Positions 1-11,142 of a stretch of 64,000 nt of DNA are shown piece after piece (within the stretch, counting starts at the first letter, position 1; each line of letters begins with the position of its first letter). This stretch comes from Micromonospora globbae (lineage in GTDB: Bacteria > Actinomycetota > Actinomycetes > Mycobacteriales > Micromonosporaceae): contig NZ_RAQQ01000003.1 of NCBI RefSeq assembly GCF_003610785.1, positions 332,062 to 396,061 of the forward strand, read 5' to 3'. Made by a program: the position numbers and the translations under genes. The notes below the pieces were generated by a model that did not search any database, was not told where the DNA came from, and worked only from the letters and a program-made list of their open reading frames with translations.

Positions 1-2
1 TC

Positions 3-1001
3 GGTGAGGCGCTGGGCATGCGGACGTCGCCGCTGCGCATCGAGTGCTTCGACGTCTCGCAGATCCAGGGCACCGACGTGGTGGCCAGCATGGTCGTCTT
101 CGAGGACGGGCTGCCCCGCAAGAGCGAGTACCGGCGGTTCATCATCCGGGGCGCCACCGACGACCTCTCGGCGATGTCCGAGGTGCTGCGCCGCCGCTTC
201 GCCCGCTATCTCGACGCCCGGGCCGAGACCGGCGAGGCCGGTGTGGAGTCGGCCGACGACCCGGAGGCCCCGGCCGGCCAGGCGGACGCCGACGAGCCCA
301 GGGTCGGCGCGCTGGTCGACCCGACCACCGGGCGGCCCCGGAAGTTCGCGTACCCGCCGCAGTTGGTGGTCGTCGACGGCGGGCCGCCGCAGGTGGCGGC
401 CGCCGCGCAGGCGCTCGCCGAGATGGGGATCGACGACGTCGCGCTCTGCGGGCTCGCCAAGCGGCTGGAGGAGGTCTGGCTGCCCGACGACGAGTTCCCG
501 GTGATCCTGCCGCGCACCTCCGAGGGGCTCTACCTGCTGCAACGCGTCCGCGACGAGGCGCACCGCTTCGCCATCACCTTCCACCGGCAGCGCCGGTCGA
601 AGCGGATGACGCAGTCGGCGCTCGACACGGTGCCGGGCCTCGGGAAGGTACGGCGCAAGGCGCTGCTGCGGCACTTCGGGTCGCTGAAGCGGCTCTCGGC
701 GGCCACCGTCGACGAGATCACCGAGGTGCCGGGGGTGGGGCGGCGCACGGCCGAGGCCGTGCTGGCCGCCCTCAACGGCGGCGCGGGGGCCACCGCACGC
801 GGCGGCGCGGAGGCCACCGCGAACGGCGGCATCGAGCGGGCCCCGAGCGGCGACGCGGACGCCAGCGCGACCGGCGGTATCGAGCCGGTCCCGAGCGGCG
901 ACGCGGACGCCAGCGCGACCGGCGGCGCGGACGCCAGCGCGACCGGCGGTATCGAGCCGGCCCCGAGCGGCGACGCGGAAGCCGCCGCGCGCGGCGACTG
1001 A
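3..1001 (+). CDS. uvrC: Excinuclease ABC subunit C, C-terminal part (partial)
   Basis: The gene enters from the left edge, so only the C-terminal part (about 332 residues) is present. UvrC makes both incisions in nucleotide excision repair with UvrA and UvrB. The RNase H-like nuclease domain is visible in [20 protein letters not shown] and [17 protein letters not shown]. It is followed by the [13 protein letters not shown] segment and a double helix-hairpin-helix ([19 protein letters not shown], then [16 protein letters not shown]). UvrC normally stops close after this DNA-binding domain. Here about 75 extra residues follow, made of Gly/Ala/Asp/Ser repeats. That tail is probably disordered and not needed for catalysis. 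The gene family is certain; the role of the tail is unknown. Confidence 0.95.
   Translation, partial: GEALGMRTSPLRIECFDVSQIQGTDVVASMVVFEDGLPRKSEYRRFIIRGATDDLSAMSEVLRRRFARYLDARAETGEAGVESADDPEAPAGQADADEPRVGALVDPTTGRPRKFAYPPQLVVVDGGPPQVAAAAQALAEMGIDDVALCGLAKRLEEVWLPDDEFPVILPRTSEGLYLLQRVRDEAHRFAITFHRQRRSKRMTQSALDTVPGLGKVRRKALLRHFGSLKRLSAATVDEITEVPGVGRRTAEAVLAALNGGAGATARGGAEATANGGIERAPSGDADASATGGIEPVPSGDADASATGGADASATGGIEPAPSGDAEAAARGD
776..998 (+). repeat. In-frame tandem repeats forming the UvrC C-terminal tail
   Basis: The 3' end of uvrC is built of imperfect tandem units. The clearest is a 48 bp unit encoding [16 protein letters not shown], seen at about 850-897 and again, with a partial extra unit DASATGGA inserted, up to about 975. 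Earlier degenerate units read [10 protein letters not shown] and [10 protein letters not shown]. All units keep the reading frame, so the array expands the protein rather than breaking it. Its composition is low complexity and uncharged apart from Asp and Glu. Confidence 0.85.
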
Positions 1002-1029
1002 CCGTCGGCGCGCGACGACGCCCGCCGGG

Positions 1030-2886
1030 TCAGCCGGTGGTGGCGGCCTCGGCGAGCACGGCGAGGATCTGCTCGCCGTACTTCGCGAGCTTGTTCTCCC
1101 CGACGCCGCTCACGCGGGACAGTTCGGCGAGGGACGCGGGCGCGTCCGTGGCGATCTGCCGCAGCGTCGCGTCGTGGAAGATCACGTACGCCGGGACGCC
1201 CTGCTCCTTCGCGGCGGCCGCGCGCCAGGCGCGGAGCCGTTCGAAGACCGGCGCGGCGGCCGGGGGCAGCTCGGCGGACGCCGCGGCGGCGGACGCGCGG
1301 GACCGGCCGGCCCGGCTCGACGCCGGACGCTCCGGCTCACGGCGCATCATGACCGACCGCCGGCGGCCCAGCACCTCGGCGCTGGTGTCGGTGAGCACCA
1401 GCGTGCCGTAGTCGCCCTCGACCGCCAGCAAACCCTCGGCGAGCAGCTGCCGGACGACGCCGCGCCACTCGGCCTCCCGCAGCTCGCCGCCGATGCCGAA
1501 GACCGTCAGCGAGTCGTGCCCGAACTGGGTCACCTTCTCGGTGCGCCGCCCGAGCAGGATGTCGATGCAGTGCCCGGCCCCGAAGCGCTGGTTGCGCTCC
1601 CGGTCCAGCCGGAACACGGTGGACAGCAGCTTCTGTGCGGCGATCGTGCCGTCCCACGACTCCGGCGGATCCAGGCAGGTGTCGCAGTTGCCGCAGGCGC
1701 CGGTCGCCGGCTCGCCGAAGTACTCCAGCAACTGGGCGCGGCGGCAGCGGACCGTCTCGCAGAGCGCCAGCATCGCGTCCAGGTGCCGGGCGAGCCCGCG
1801 CCGGTGCGCCGCGTCGCCCTCCGACGTCTCGATGAGCTTGCGCTGCTGGACGACGTCCTGCAGGCCGTACGCGAGCCAGGCGGTCGACGGCAGCCCGTCG
1901 CGCCCGGCGCGGCCGGTCTCCTGGTAGTAGCCCTCGACCGACTTCGGCAGGTCGAGGTGGGCGACGAAGCGGACGTCCGGCTTGTCGATGCCCATCCCGA
2001 ACGCGATGGTGGCCACCATCACCAGCCCGTCCTCGCGCAGGAACCGCTGCTGGTGGGCCGCGCGGGTGGAAGCGTCCAGCCCGGCGTGGTACGGCAGGGC
2101 GGCGACGCCGTTGGCGGTGAGGAACTCGGCAGTCTTCTCCACCGAGGCGCGGGAGAGGCAGTAGACGATGCCGGCGTCGCCCGGGTGCTCGTCGCGCAGC
2201 AGGGCCAGCAGCTGCTTGCGGGGCTCCCGTTTCGGCACGATCCGGTACTGGATGTTGGGGCGGTCGAAGCTCGCCACGAAGTGCCGGGCACCGGTGAGGT
2301 CGAGCCGCGTGGCGATCTCGGCGCGGGTGGCGCTGGTCGCCGTGGCGGTCAGCGCGATGCGGGGCACGTCCGGCCACCGCTCGTGCAGCATCGACAGGGC
2401 CAGGTAGTCGGGCCGGAAGTCGTGCCCCCACTGGGACACGCAGTGCGCCTCGTCGATCGCGAAGAGGGCGATCTTCCCGCGGTCGAGCAGCTGGACGGTG
2501 GACCGGCTGCCCAGCGCCTCGGGCGCCAGGTAGAGCAGGTCCAGCTCGCCGGCGAGGAAGGCGGCCTCGACCCGGCGGCGGGCGTCGAGGTCCAGCGTCG
2601 AGTTGAGGAAGCCGGCGCGGACGCCGAGCGCGGTGAGCGCGTCGACCTGGTCCTGCATGAGCGCGATCAGCGGGGAGACCACGACGCCGACACCGGGGCG
2701 TACGAGCGCGGGGATCTGGTAGCAGAGCGACTTGCCGCCACCGGTGGGCATGAGCACGAGCGCGTCACCACCGGCGACCACGTGGTCGATCACGTCCTGT
2801 TGGAAGCCGCGGAAGGCGTCGTAGCCGAAGACCCGGCGCAGCACCTCCCGGGCGTCGGCGGTGCGCAGGTCGGTGGGGGAGACCAT
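1030..2886 (-). CDS. recQ: ATP-dependent DNA helicase RecQ
   Basis: A full-length RecQ of 618 residues, a 3'-5' helicase that acts in recombination and replication-fork repair. The N-terminal superfamily 2 helicase core has Walker A in [13 protein letters not shown] and the DExH box in [20 protein letters not shown], which continues into the aromatic-rich loop typical of RecQ. The zinc-binding domain shows four cysteines in [13 protein letters not shown] and [11 protein letters not shown] winged-helix region follows, and an HRDC domain closes the protein (about residues 540-612, [20 protein letters not shown]). The ATG at 2886 places the conserved [11 protein letters not shown] motif about 20 residues in, as usual. 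It is transcribed towards the end of uvrC and away from rapZ, and looks like a single gene. Confidence 0.95.
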   Translation of the reverse strand: MVSPTDLRTADAREVLRRVFGYDAFRGFQQDVIDHVVAGGDALVLMPTGGGKSLCYQIPALVRPGVGVVVSPLIALMQDQVDALTALGVRAGFLNSTLDLDARRRVEAAFLAGELDLLYLAPEALGSRSTVQLLDRGKIALFAIDEAHCVSQWGHDFRPDYLALSMLHERWPDVPRIALTATATSATRAEIATRLDLTGARHFVASFDRPNIQYRIVPKREPRKQLLALLRDEHPGDAGIVYCLSRASVEKTAEFLTANGVAALPYHAGLDASTRAAHQQRFLREDGLVMVATIAFGMGIDKPDVRFVAHLDLPKSVEGYYQETGRAGRDGLPSTAWLAYGLQDVVQQRKLIETSEGDAAHRRGLARHLDAMLALCETVRCRRAQLLEYFGEPATGACGNCDTCLDPPESWDGTIAAQKLLSTVFRLDRERNQRFGAGHCIDILLGRRTEKVTQFGHDSLTVFGIGGELREAEWRGVVRQLLAEGLLAVEGDYGTLVLTDTSAEVLGRRRSVMMRREPERPASSRAGRSRASAAAASAELPPAAAPVFERLRAWRAAAAKEQGVPAYVIFHDATLRQIATDAPASLAELSRVSGVGENKLAKYGEQILAVLAEAATTG

Positions 2887-2989
2887 CCGCGAAGTCTACG
2901 AGTCGGGCCCGACGCCGCCCGGCCGCCCGCGCCGCCGCCAGAGCCCGCGCGCCCGGCAGCCCACCGTCCGGCGCCGCCCCGGGACCGCC

Positions 2990-3044
2990 GCGCCGACCAC
3001 CCCGCGCCGATCACCCGCGCCGATCACCCCGCGCCGATCACCCC
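2990..3044 (+). repeat. Four tandem 13-14 bp units between recQ and rapZ
   Basis: Four successive units start at 2990, 3004, 3017 and 3031. Their consensus is GCGCCGATCACCCC; the first has GACC instead of GATC and the second lacks one C. They lie in the divergent recQ/rapZ spacer (2887-3190), outside any convincing gene. The units carry three GATC tetranucleotides in regular spacing. No function is evident. Confidence 0.8.
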
Positions 3045-3143
3045 GTCCCTGAACAAGCCAGCTCCCGCCGGCGCTGGGGCTGGTGGTGCTCCTGGGGCTT
3101 GCCGGCAGCCGGCGTCCGGGCCGGGATAGAGTCGCTGATTGAC

Positions 3144-3170
3144 CGTTCGTGGCCGGGACGGCCACGAACG
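3144..3170 (+). promoter_or_regulatory. Perfect 12 bp hairpin in the rapZ leader
   Basis: The arms CGTTCGTGGCCG (3144-3155) and CGGCCACGAACG (3159-3170) are exact complements around a GGA loop. The hairpin ends 20 bp before the rapZ GTG. A possible -10 box TAGAGT lies at 3127-3132, so the hairpin could be the very 5' end of the rapZ-yvcK-whiA transcript, or a DNA operator. No U-run follows, so it is not a normal terminator. The structure is certain; its role is inferred. Confidence 0.6.
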
Positions 3171-3190
3171 CCACGGCTTGGGGGTAGCGG

Positions 3191-4129
3191 GTGAGCGAGG
3201 CGCGTACGGCCGAGGGACGGCACGACACCTCGGCGGAGACCGCCGCCGGGCAGCCGGCGCCGGCGGAGTCGGAGACCACACTCGTGGTGGTCACCGGGCT
3301 CTCCGGTGGCGGCCGGAGCACGGTGGCGCGGGCCCTGGAGAACGTCGGCTTCTACGTGGTCGACAACCTCCCGCAGGCGCTCATGCTCGACATGGCCGAG
3401 CTGGCGTTCAAGGCCGGCGGGGCGGCCCGGCGGACCGCCATGGTGCTCGACGTCCGCTCGCGCGCCTTCTCCACCGACCTGGCGGGGGCGATCCGGGAGC
3501 TGCGGGAGCGCGGCTTCTCGCCCCGGGTGGTCTTCGTGGACGCCGACGACGAGGTGCTCATCCGCCGGTTCGAGAGCGTGCGCCGGTCGCACCCGTTGCA
3601 GGGCGACGGGCGGCTCGCCGACGGCATCGCGGTCGAGCGTGGCCTGCTGGAGGAGGCCCGCGACCAGGCCGACGTGATCATCGACACCAGCCACCTGAAC
3701 GTGAACCAGCTGCGGCGGCGCATCGAGGAGCTGTTCGGCGGCGAGGACGCCCGCCGGCTGCGGGTCACCGTGCTGTCGTTCGGCTTCAAGTACGGCCTGC
3801 CGCCCGACGCCGACTTCGTGCTGGACGCCCGGTTCCTGCCCAACCCGTACTGGGTGCCCGAGCTGCGCGAGCACACCGGCCGGGAGGAGGCGGTGAGCGC
3901 GTACGTGCTCGGCCAGGAGGGCGCGGAGGCCTTCGTGGCCGCGTACGCCGACCTGGTGAACGCCACCACCACCGGGTTCGAGAGGGAGGGCAAGCGCTAC
4001 CTGACGGTGGCCGTCGGCTGCACCGGCGGCAAGCACCGCAGCGTGGCCATCGCGGAGGAGCTGGCCGCCCGCCTGCGCCAGTCCGGGCTCGCCGCCAACG
4101 CCCAGCACCGCGACCTGGGGCGGGAATGA
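3191..4129 (+). CDS. rapZ: RNase adapter protein RapZ (YvcJ family nucleotide-binding protein)
   Basis: 312 residues. The family binds nucleotides; in E. coli it is an RNA-binding adaptor controlling amino-sugar synthesis, while the actinobacterial role is less clear. The N-terminal P-loop reads GLSGGGRSTVARAL, with Arg in place of the Walker A Lys, which I believe is common in actinobacterial members. FYVVDNLPQALMLDMAELAF follows, as expected. The conserved C-terminal domain is seen in SFGFKYGLPPDADFVLDARF and VGCTGGKHRSVAIAEELA. The GTG at 3191 is preceded by a G-rich stretch (GGGGGTAGCGG). An N-terminal tail of about 30 residues precedes the P-loop. Its stop overlaps the yvcK start (ATGA), so the two are translationally coupled, as in the rapZ-yvcK-whiA locus of many Gram-positives. 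Confidence 0.95.
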   Translation: MSEARTAEGRHDTSAETAAGQPAPAESETTLVVVTGLSGGGRSTVARALENVGFYVVDNLPQALMLDMAELAFKAGGAARRTAMVLDVRSRAFSTDLAGAIRELRERGFSPRVVFVDADDEVLIRRFESVRRSHPLQGDGRLADGIAVERGLLEEARDQADVIIDTSHLNVNQLRRRIEELFGGEDARRLRVTVLSFGFKYGLPPDADFVLDARFLPNPYWVPELREHTGREEAVSAYVLGQEGAEAFVAAYADLVNATTTGFEREGKRYLTVAVGCTGGKHRSVAIAEELAARLRQSGLAANAQHRDLGRE

Positions 4130-5097
4130 CGATGAGGGTGGTGGCCTTCGGGGGCGGTCACGGTCTGTCCGCCTCACTGCGGGCACTGCGCCGGTGCGCA
4201 CCGAAGCTGGATCTGGACATCACGGCTGTGGTGACGGTGGGCGACGACGGCGGCTCCAGCGGCCGGCTGCGCGCCGAGCGGGGCGGGCTGCCCCCGGGCG
4301 ACCTGCGGCAGGCCCTCGTGGCGCTCGCCGGCGACCACCCCGCCACCCGGCGCAGCGCGGGCCTCTTCCAGCACCGCTTCGCCGAGGTGCCGGGCAACGG
4401 CTCCGGTGACGGCCTGGCCGGGCACGCGGTCGGCAACCTGGTGCTGTGCGGGCTCATGGAGCTGCTCGGCGACCCGGTGGCCGCGCTCGAACACGCCGGC
4501 GCGATGCTCGGCGCCGTGGGCCGGGTGCTGCCCATGTCCTGCCAGCCGGTGGGCATCGAGGCGCAGGTCCGCGGGGCGGACCCGGACCGGCCCGACGAGG
4601 TCCGGACGATCACCGGGCAGCACCAGGTCGCCGTCACCACCGGCCGCGTCGAGTCGCTGCGGCTGACCCCCGCCGCGCCGGAGGCCTGCCCGGAGGCGGT
4701 CGAGGCGATCGGCGCCGCGGACTGGCTGATCTTCGGCCCGGGCAGCTGGTACACGAGCGTGCTGCCGCACCTGCTGGTGCCCCAGCTGGCCGACGCCATC
4801 GTGTCGAGCCCGGCCCGCCGGCTGGTCACCCTCAACCTCGCCGCCGAGAAGGAGACACTCCGCCTCTCCGTCGCCGACCACCTCGCCGCGCTGAGCTGGT
4901 ACCTGCCGGAGCTGAAAGTCGATCACGTCCTGGCGGACGCCACGGCGGTGGGTGACCCCGAACCGGTCGAACGTGCGGCAGAATCGCTGGGTGCCCGGCT
5001 GGTCCTCGCCCCCGTCGCCGTCCCCGACGGCACTCCTCGCCACGACCCAGCCGCCCTGGGCGCCGCACTGGTGCCGGTCCTGGGCGCCGATCGTTAG
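4126..5097 (+). CDS. yvcK: Gluconeogenesis factor YvcK (CofD-like, UDP-sugar-binding)
   Basis: 323 residues. YvcK proteins resemble CofD (2-phospho-L-lactate transferase). In Bacillus and mycobacteria they bind UDP-sugars and are needed for growth and cell shape on gluconeogenic carbon. The N-terminus VVAFGGGHGLSASLRALRR is the Rossmann-like binding loop. VVTVGDDGGSSGRLR, GNGSGDGLAGHAVGNLVL and LIFGPGSWYTSVLPHLLVP are family hallmarks. ATG 4126 overlaps the rapZ stop by 4 bp; a second ATG lies two codons on. It precedes whiA by 54 bp. Confidence 0.95.
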   Translation: MTMRVVAFGGGHGLSASLRALRRCAPKLDLDITAVVTVGDDGGSSGRLRAERGGLPPGDLRQALVALAGDHPATRRSAGLFQHRFAEVPGNGSGDGLAGHAVGNLVLCGLMELLGDPVAALEHAGAMLGAVGRVLPMSCQPVGIEAQVRGADPDRPDEVRTITGQHQVAVTTGRVESLRLTPAAPEACPEAVEAIGAADWLIFGPGSWYTSVLPHLLVPQLADAIVSSPARRLVTLNLAAEKETLRLSVADHLAALSWYLPELKVDHVLADATAVGDPEPVERAAESLGARLVLAPVAVPDGTPRHDPAALGAALVPVLGADR

Positions 5098-5151
5098 ACA
5101 CGTACGTAATCTCCGGCGACACGCCGGAACCGGTCCGTGAGGGGACGCACA

Positions 5152-6132
5152 ATGGCGATGACGGCTGCGGTCAAGGACGAGCTGAGTCGGGTCGACGTGC
5201 CCAAGCCCTGCTGCCGGCGGGCGGAGATGGCGGCGCTTCTGCGCTTCGCCGGCGGGTTGCACATCGTCTCCGGCCGGGTGGTGGTCGAGGCCGAGCTCGA
5301 CACCGGGGCGGTGGCCCGCCGGCTCCGGCGGGAGATCGCGGAGGTGTACGGCTACCCCAGCGAGATCCACGTGCTCGCCTCCGGCGGGCTGCGCAAGGGC
5401 AGCCACTTCATCGTCCGGGTGGTGAAGGACGGTGAGGCGCTGGCCCGGCAGACCGGCCTGCTCGACGTGCGGGGCCGTCCCGTGCGCGGCCTGCCCCCGC
5501 ACGTGGTGGCCGCGAACGTGTGCTGCGCGGTGTCCGCGTGGCGGGGCGCGTTCATGGCGCACGGCTCGCTGACCGAGCCGGGGCGCTCCAGCGCACTGGA
5601 GATCACCTGCCCGGGCCCGGAGTCGGCGCTGGCGCTGGTGGGCGCCGCCCGCCGCATCGGCATCACCGCCAAGAACCGCGAGGTGCGCGGGGTGGACCGG
5701 GTGGTCGTCAAGGACGGCGACGCGATCGCCGCGCTACTCACCCGGATCGGCGCCCACTCCAGCGTGCTCGCGTGGGAGGAGCGCCGGGTGCGCCGGGAGG
5801 TGCGGGCGACCGCGAACCGCCTGGCCAACTTCGACGACGCCAACCTGCGCCGCTCGGCGCGCGCCGCGGTGGCGGCCGCGGCCCGGGTGACGCGGGCGCT
5901 GGAGATCCTCGCCGACGACGCCCCGCAGCACCTCACGTCGGCCGGCCGGCTGCGGCTGGAGCACCGCCAGGCCTCGCTGGAGGAGCTGGGCGCCCTCGCC
6001 GACCCGCCGCTGACCAAGGACGCCATCGCCGGCCGGATCCGGCGGCTGCTGGCGCTCGCCGACAAGCGCGCCCGTGACCTGGGCATCCCGGATACGGAAG
6101 CGGCCGTCACGCCCGACATGCTCGTGGTCTGA
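5152..6132 (+). CDS. whiA: Sporulation transcription regulator WhiA
   Basis: 326 residues, the usual length. WhiA is a DNA-binding regulator required, together with WhiB, for sporulation septation in streptomycetes, and is conserved across Gram-positives. The protein has an N-terminal LAGLIDADG-like fold ([40 protein letters not shown], then [13 protein letters not shown]) and a C-terminal helix-turn-helix ([20 protein letters not shown]). The ATG at 5152 is chosen because GAGGGG ends about 8 bp before it; a GTG 15 bp upstream would put that sequence inside the gene. It is the last gene of the rapZ operon. This suggests a filamentous, sporulating host. Confidence 0.95.
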   Translation: MAMTAAVKDELSRVDVPKPCCRRAEMAALLRFAGGLHIVSGRVVVEAELDTGAVARRLRREIAEVYGYPSEIHVLASGGLRKGSHFIVRVVKDGEALARQTGLLDVRGRPVRGLPPHVVAANVCCAVSAWRGAFMAHGSLTEPGRSSALEITCPGPESALALVGAARRIGITAKNREVRGVDRVVVKDGDAIAALLTRIGAHSSVLAWEERRVRREVRATANRLANFDDANLRRSARAAVAAAARVTRALEILADDAPQHLTSAGRLRLEHRQASLEELGALADPPLTKDAIAGRIRRLLALADKRARDLGIPDTEAAVTPDMLVV

Positions 6133-8656
<2,524 letters not shown>

Positions 8657-8657
<1 letters not shown>

Positions 8658-9448
8658 TGGCGGGCGCCACCCGCCGGCCGCTGATGGCCGGCAACTGGAA
8701 GATGAACCTCAACCACCTCGAGGCGAACCTGCTGGTGCAGAAGCTCGCGGCGAGCCTCACCGAGAAGCAGCTCACCGACGTCGAGACGGTGGTGCTGCCG
8801 CCCTTCACCGACCTGCGCACCGTGCAGACCGCCGTCGAGGGCGACAAGCTGCTGATCGGCTACGGCGCGCAGGACCTGTCGCCGCACGCCTCGGGCGCGT
8901 ACACCGGCGACGTGTCGGGGCCGATGCTCGCCAAGCTCGGCTGCACGTACGTGGTGGTGGGGCACTCCGAGCGGCGGGCCTACCACCACGAGGACGACGC
9001 GCTGGTCAACGCCAAGGTGAAGGCGGCGCTGACCCACGGGCTGACCCCGATCCTCTGCGTGGGGGAGGGGCTGGAGGTGCGCGAGCAGGGCCGCCACGTG
9101 GCGCACTGCGCGGACCAGCTCGAAGGCGCCCTGAAGGGGATCAGCGCCGAGCAGGTCACGAAGGTGGTCGTGGCGTACGAGCCGATCTGGGCGATCGGCA
9201 CCGGCAAGACGGCGACCCCGGAGGACGCGCAGGAGGTCTGCGCGGCGGTCCGCGAGCGGCTGGCCGAGCTGTACGACCAGGGCACCGCCGACCAGGTCCG
9301 GGTGCTCTACGGCGGTTCGGTCAAGGCGTCGAACGTCGCAGCGATCATGGCCCAGCCGGACGTGGACGGGGCGCTGGTGGGCGGGGCGAGCCTGGACGCC
9401 GAGGAATTCGCGCAGATCTGCCGGTTCCCGGAACACATCGCCCGCTGA
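8657..9448 (+). CDS. tpiA: Triosephosphate isomerase
   Basis: 263 residues. It interconverts dihydroxyacetone phosphate and glyceraldehyde-3-phosphate. The substrate-binding NWKMN lies near the start. The catalytic His is in [16 protein letters not shown], the catalytic Glu and mobile loop in [20 protein letters not shown], and the phosphate-binding loop in [11 protein letters not shown]. The ATG at 8657 shares one base with the pgk stop (TGATG), so expression is tightly coupled. Confidence 0.97.
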
Positions 9449-9543
9449 TCGCTCGCTATCCTTGACTCCGCCCGTCCGCCGGTCGGTGCCGCCGTGCCCG
9501 ACCTGTCCGGGCGAGGATCGCTACGAGAGGACTGACCCCAGCC

Positions 9544-9798
9544 ATGCCGATCTGGTTCGCATACACGTTGATCGTGTTGCTGATCATCACGAGCATCCTG
9601 CTCACCATGCTGATCCTGCTGCACCGCGGTAAGGGCGGTGGCCTGTCCAGCATGTTCGGCGGGGGTGTCAGCTCCAGCCTCGCCGGCTCCTCCGTGGCGG
9701 AGAAGAACCTCGACCGCTACACGGTCCTGGTGGGCATCATCTGGTTCGCCTGCATCGTCGGGCTCGGCCTCTGGCTCCGCCTCCAGTTGAACGCCTGA
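9544..9798 (+). CDS. secG: Preprotein translocase subunit SecG
   Basis: 84 residues with two hydrophobic helices (about residues 3-22 and 56-78) joined by the conserved loop RGKGGGLSSMFGGGV, the SecG hallmark. SecG assists SecYE in protein export. GAGAGGAC precedes the ATG by about 12 bp. It follows tpiA by 95 bp, and a strong intrinsic terminator follows it at 9821-9863, so it is probably the last gene of the glycolytic operon. Linkage of secG to gap-pgk-tpiA is usual in actinobacteria. Confidence 0.95.
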   Translation: MPIWFAYTLIVLLIITSILLTMLILLHRGKGGGLSSMFGGGVSSSLAGSSVAEKNLDRYTVLVGIIWFACIVGLGLWLRLQLNA

Positions 9799-9820
9799 GC
9801 GCCGGCTCACGTCGTACAAT

Positions 9821-9863
9821 CTGCGCGCGGTCCGTCACCCGACGGGCCGCGCGCAGGTCTTTT
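9821..9863 (+). terminator. Strong intrinsic terminator after secG
   Basis: A 16 bp stem, CTGCGCGCGGTCCGTC (9821-9836) with GACGGGCCGCGCGCAG (9841-9856), closes an ACCC tetraloop. It contains one G-T wobble and is followed by GTCTTTT. This is the best canonical terminator in the window. A TACAAT directly before it (9815-9820) could be a chance -10 box; if used, transcription of the next gene would have to read through the hairpin. Confidence 0.9.
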
Positions 9864-9929
9864 CGCTGCACCGCGTCGCCCGCCGTCACCCCCGCGGCGG
9901 TTCCCCTCCGACGACAGGAGCGAGCAGCC

Positions 9930-10286
9930 GTGCCACATGGCAACGTGATCCGGGGCGCCCGGGTCGGATCGGCCCCCGAACGCCCGCCCGAGCGCTACGA
10001 ACCGGCGCCCCGCCGCGCGGTCACCTACTGGTGCCGCAACGGCCACCGGGTGGAGATCCTCATCGCCGAGGAGGCCGTCGCGCCCCCGCAGTGGGACTGC
10101 CCGCGCTGCGGCCACCCGGCGGGGCGCGACGCCCAGAACCCGCCCGGGCGGTCGCGCACCGAGCCCTACAAGAGCCATCTGGCGTACGTGAAGGAGCGGC
10201 GCACCGACGAGGAGGGCGCCGCGATCCTCGCCGAGGCCCTCGCCGACCTGCGTCGCCGCCGCGGCCGCCCCGCCGCCGAGCGGTGA
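9930..10286 (+). CDS. rbpA: RbpA-family RNA polymerase-binding protein (divergent paralogue type)
   Basis: 118 residues. RbpA binds RNA polymerase and the principal sigma factor in actinobacteria and stabilises the open complex. The N-terminal GNVIRGARVGSA, the zinc-type cysteine and histidine pairs CRNGH and CPRCGHP, and the helical C-terminal sigma-interaction region VKERRTDEEGAAILAEAL support the family. The linker reads RTEPYKSHLAYV instead of the RTHWDML of the canonical RbpA. I therefore take it as the second actinobacterial subgroup, with a canonical copy likely elsewhere. GTG 9930 has AGGAG 9 bp upstream. No GGAA(T/C)-type sigma-R -35 box is visible upstream. Confidence 0.8.
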   Translation: MPHGNVIRGARVGSAPERPPERYEPAPRRAVTYWCRNGHRVEILIAEEAVAPPQWDCPRCGHPAGRDAQNPPGRSRTEPYKSHLAYVKERRTDEEGAAILAEALADLRRRRGRPAAER

Positions 10287-10314
10287 GCGGCGCGTCGGGG
10301 GAGCCGTAGCGGAC

Positions 10315-11085
10315 TCAGCGCAGGCTGCGCAGACGGGCGGGCACGTCGGCCGCGGCGGCCCGGTCGAGCAGCCACAGCGTACGGCCGACACCCCGCACGC
10401 CCGCCGCGGGCAGTTGCACGGGTCCCGCCCCGGCCAGCGCCATCCCGACCGCCCGCGCCTTGTCCGCGCCGCTGGCCACCAGCCAGACCTCCTCGGCGGT
10501 GTTGATCGCCGGGAGGGTCAGCGTGGTGCGCACCGGCGGCGGCTTCGGGCTGCCCCGCACCGCGCTCACCGGCCGGCTCTCGTAGTGCACCGGGTGCTCC
10601 GGGAAGACCGACGCCACGTGCCCGTCCTCGCCGACGCCGAGCATCAGCACGTCGAAGTGGGGCAGCGCCGCGGTGCCCGGGCGGGCGGCGGCGGCCAGCT
10701 CGGCGGCGTACCGGGCGGCCGCCTCCTCCGGGTCGGGGCCGGCCGGGCCGTCGGAGGCCGGCATCGGGTGCACCCGGGCCGGGTCCAGTGGCACCGCGTC
10801 CAGCAGCGCCGCCCGGGCCTGGGTCTCGTTGCGGTCCGGGTCGCCGCCGGGCAGGAACCGCTCGTCGCCCCACCAGACGTCCACGCGTGACCAGTCGACC
10901 GCGTCGCGGGCGGGCAGGGCCGCGACGGCCCGGTACACGGCCGCGGCGATCCGGCCGCCGGTCAGCACCACCGACGCCTGGCCGCGCGCGGCCTGCGCGT
11001 CGAGCAGCTTCACCACCAAGCGTGCCGCCACCGCCTGCGCCAACAGTTCGGCGTCGGCGTGGACGGCGACACTCGCCTCACTCAT
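10315..11085 (-). CDS. pgl: 6-phosphogluconolactonase
   Basis: 256 residues. It hydrolyses 6-phosphogluconolactone, the product of Zwf. The SIS-like fold of the DevB/Pgl family is visible in ASVVLTGGRIAAAVYRAVAA, DWSRVDVWWGDERFLPGGDP and VLMLGVGEDGHVASVFPEHP, which carry the substrate-binding Asp/Glu and the GxGxDGHxAS motif. The ATG at 11085 is 57 bp after the opcA stop. It is the last gene of the minus-strand tkt-tal-pgi-zwf-opcA-pgl operon and converges with the rbpA-like gene. Confidence 0.95.
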   Translation of the reverse strand: MSEASVAVHADAELLAQAVAARLVVKLLDAQAARGQASVVLTGGRIAAAVYRAVAALPARDAVDWSRVDVWWGDERFLPGGDPDRNETQARAALLDAVPLDPARVHPMPASDGPAGPDPEEAAARYAAELAAAARPGTAALPHFDVLMLGVGEDGHVASVFPEHPVHYESRPVSAVRGSPKPPPVRTTLTLPAINTAEEVWLVASGADKARAVGMALAGAGPVQLPAAGVRGVGRTLWLLDRAAAADVPARLRSLR

Positions 11086-11142
11086 CTCGTGCCTTCTCGT
11101 GTTCTGCGGACCGCGTGGCGGTGCCGTCGTCGCGGGTGAACC

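Noticed and set aside
3297..3340. Damaged P-loop in RapZ (Arg instead of Lys)
   Set aside because: GGGRST-type loops are, as far as I recall, usual in actinobacterial RapZ, and the rest of the protein is intact. It is not a sign of inactivation.
11086..11142. A third copy of the coupling cassette between opcA and pgl
   Set aside because: The gap starts near AGCGAGCGCTGA, and an out-of-frame reading ends in the pgl ATGA, but the 18-mer and the SER/AERSEV ends are absent.
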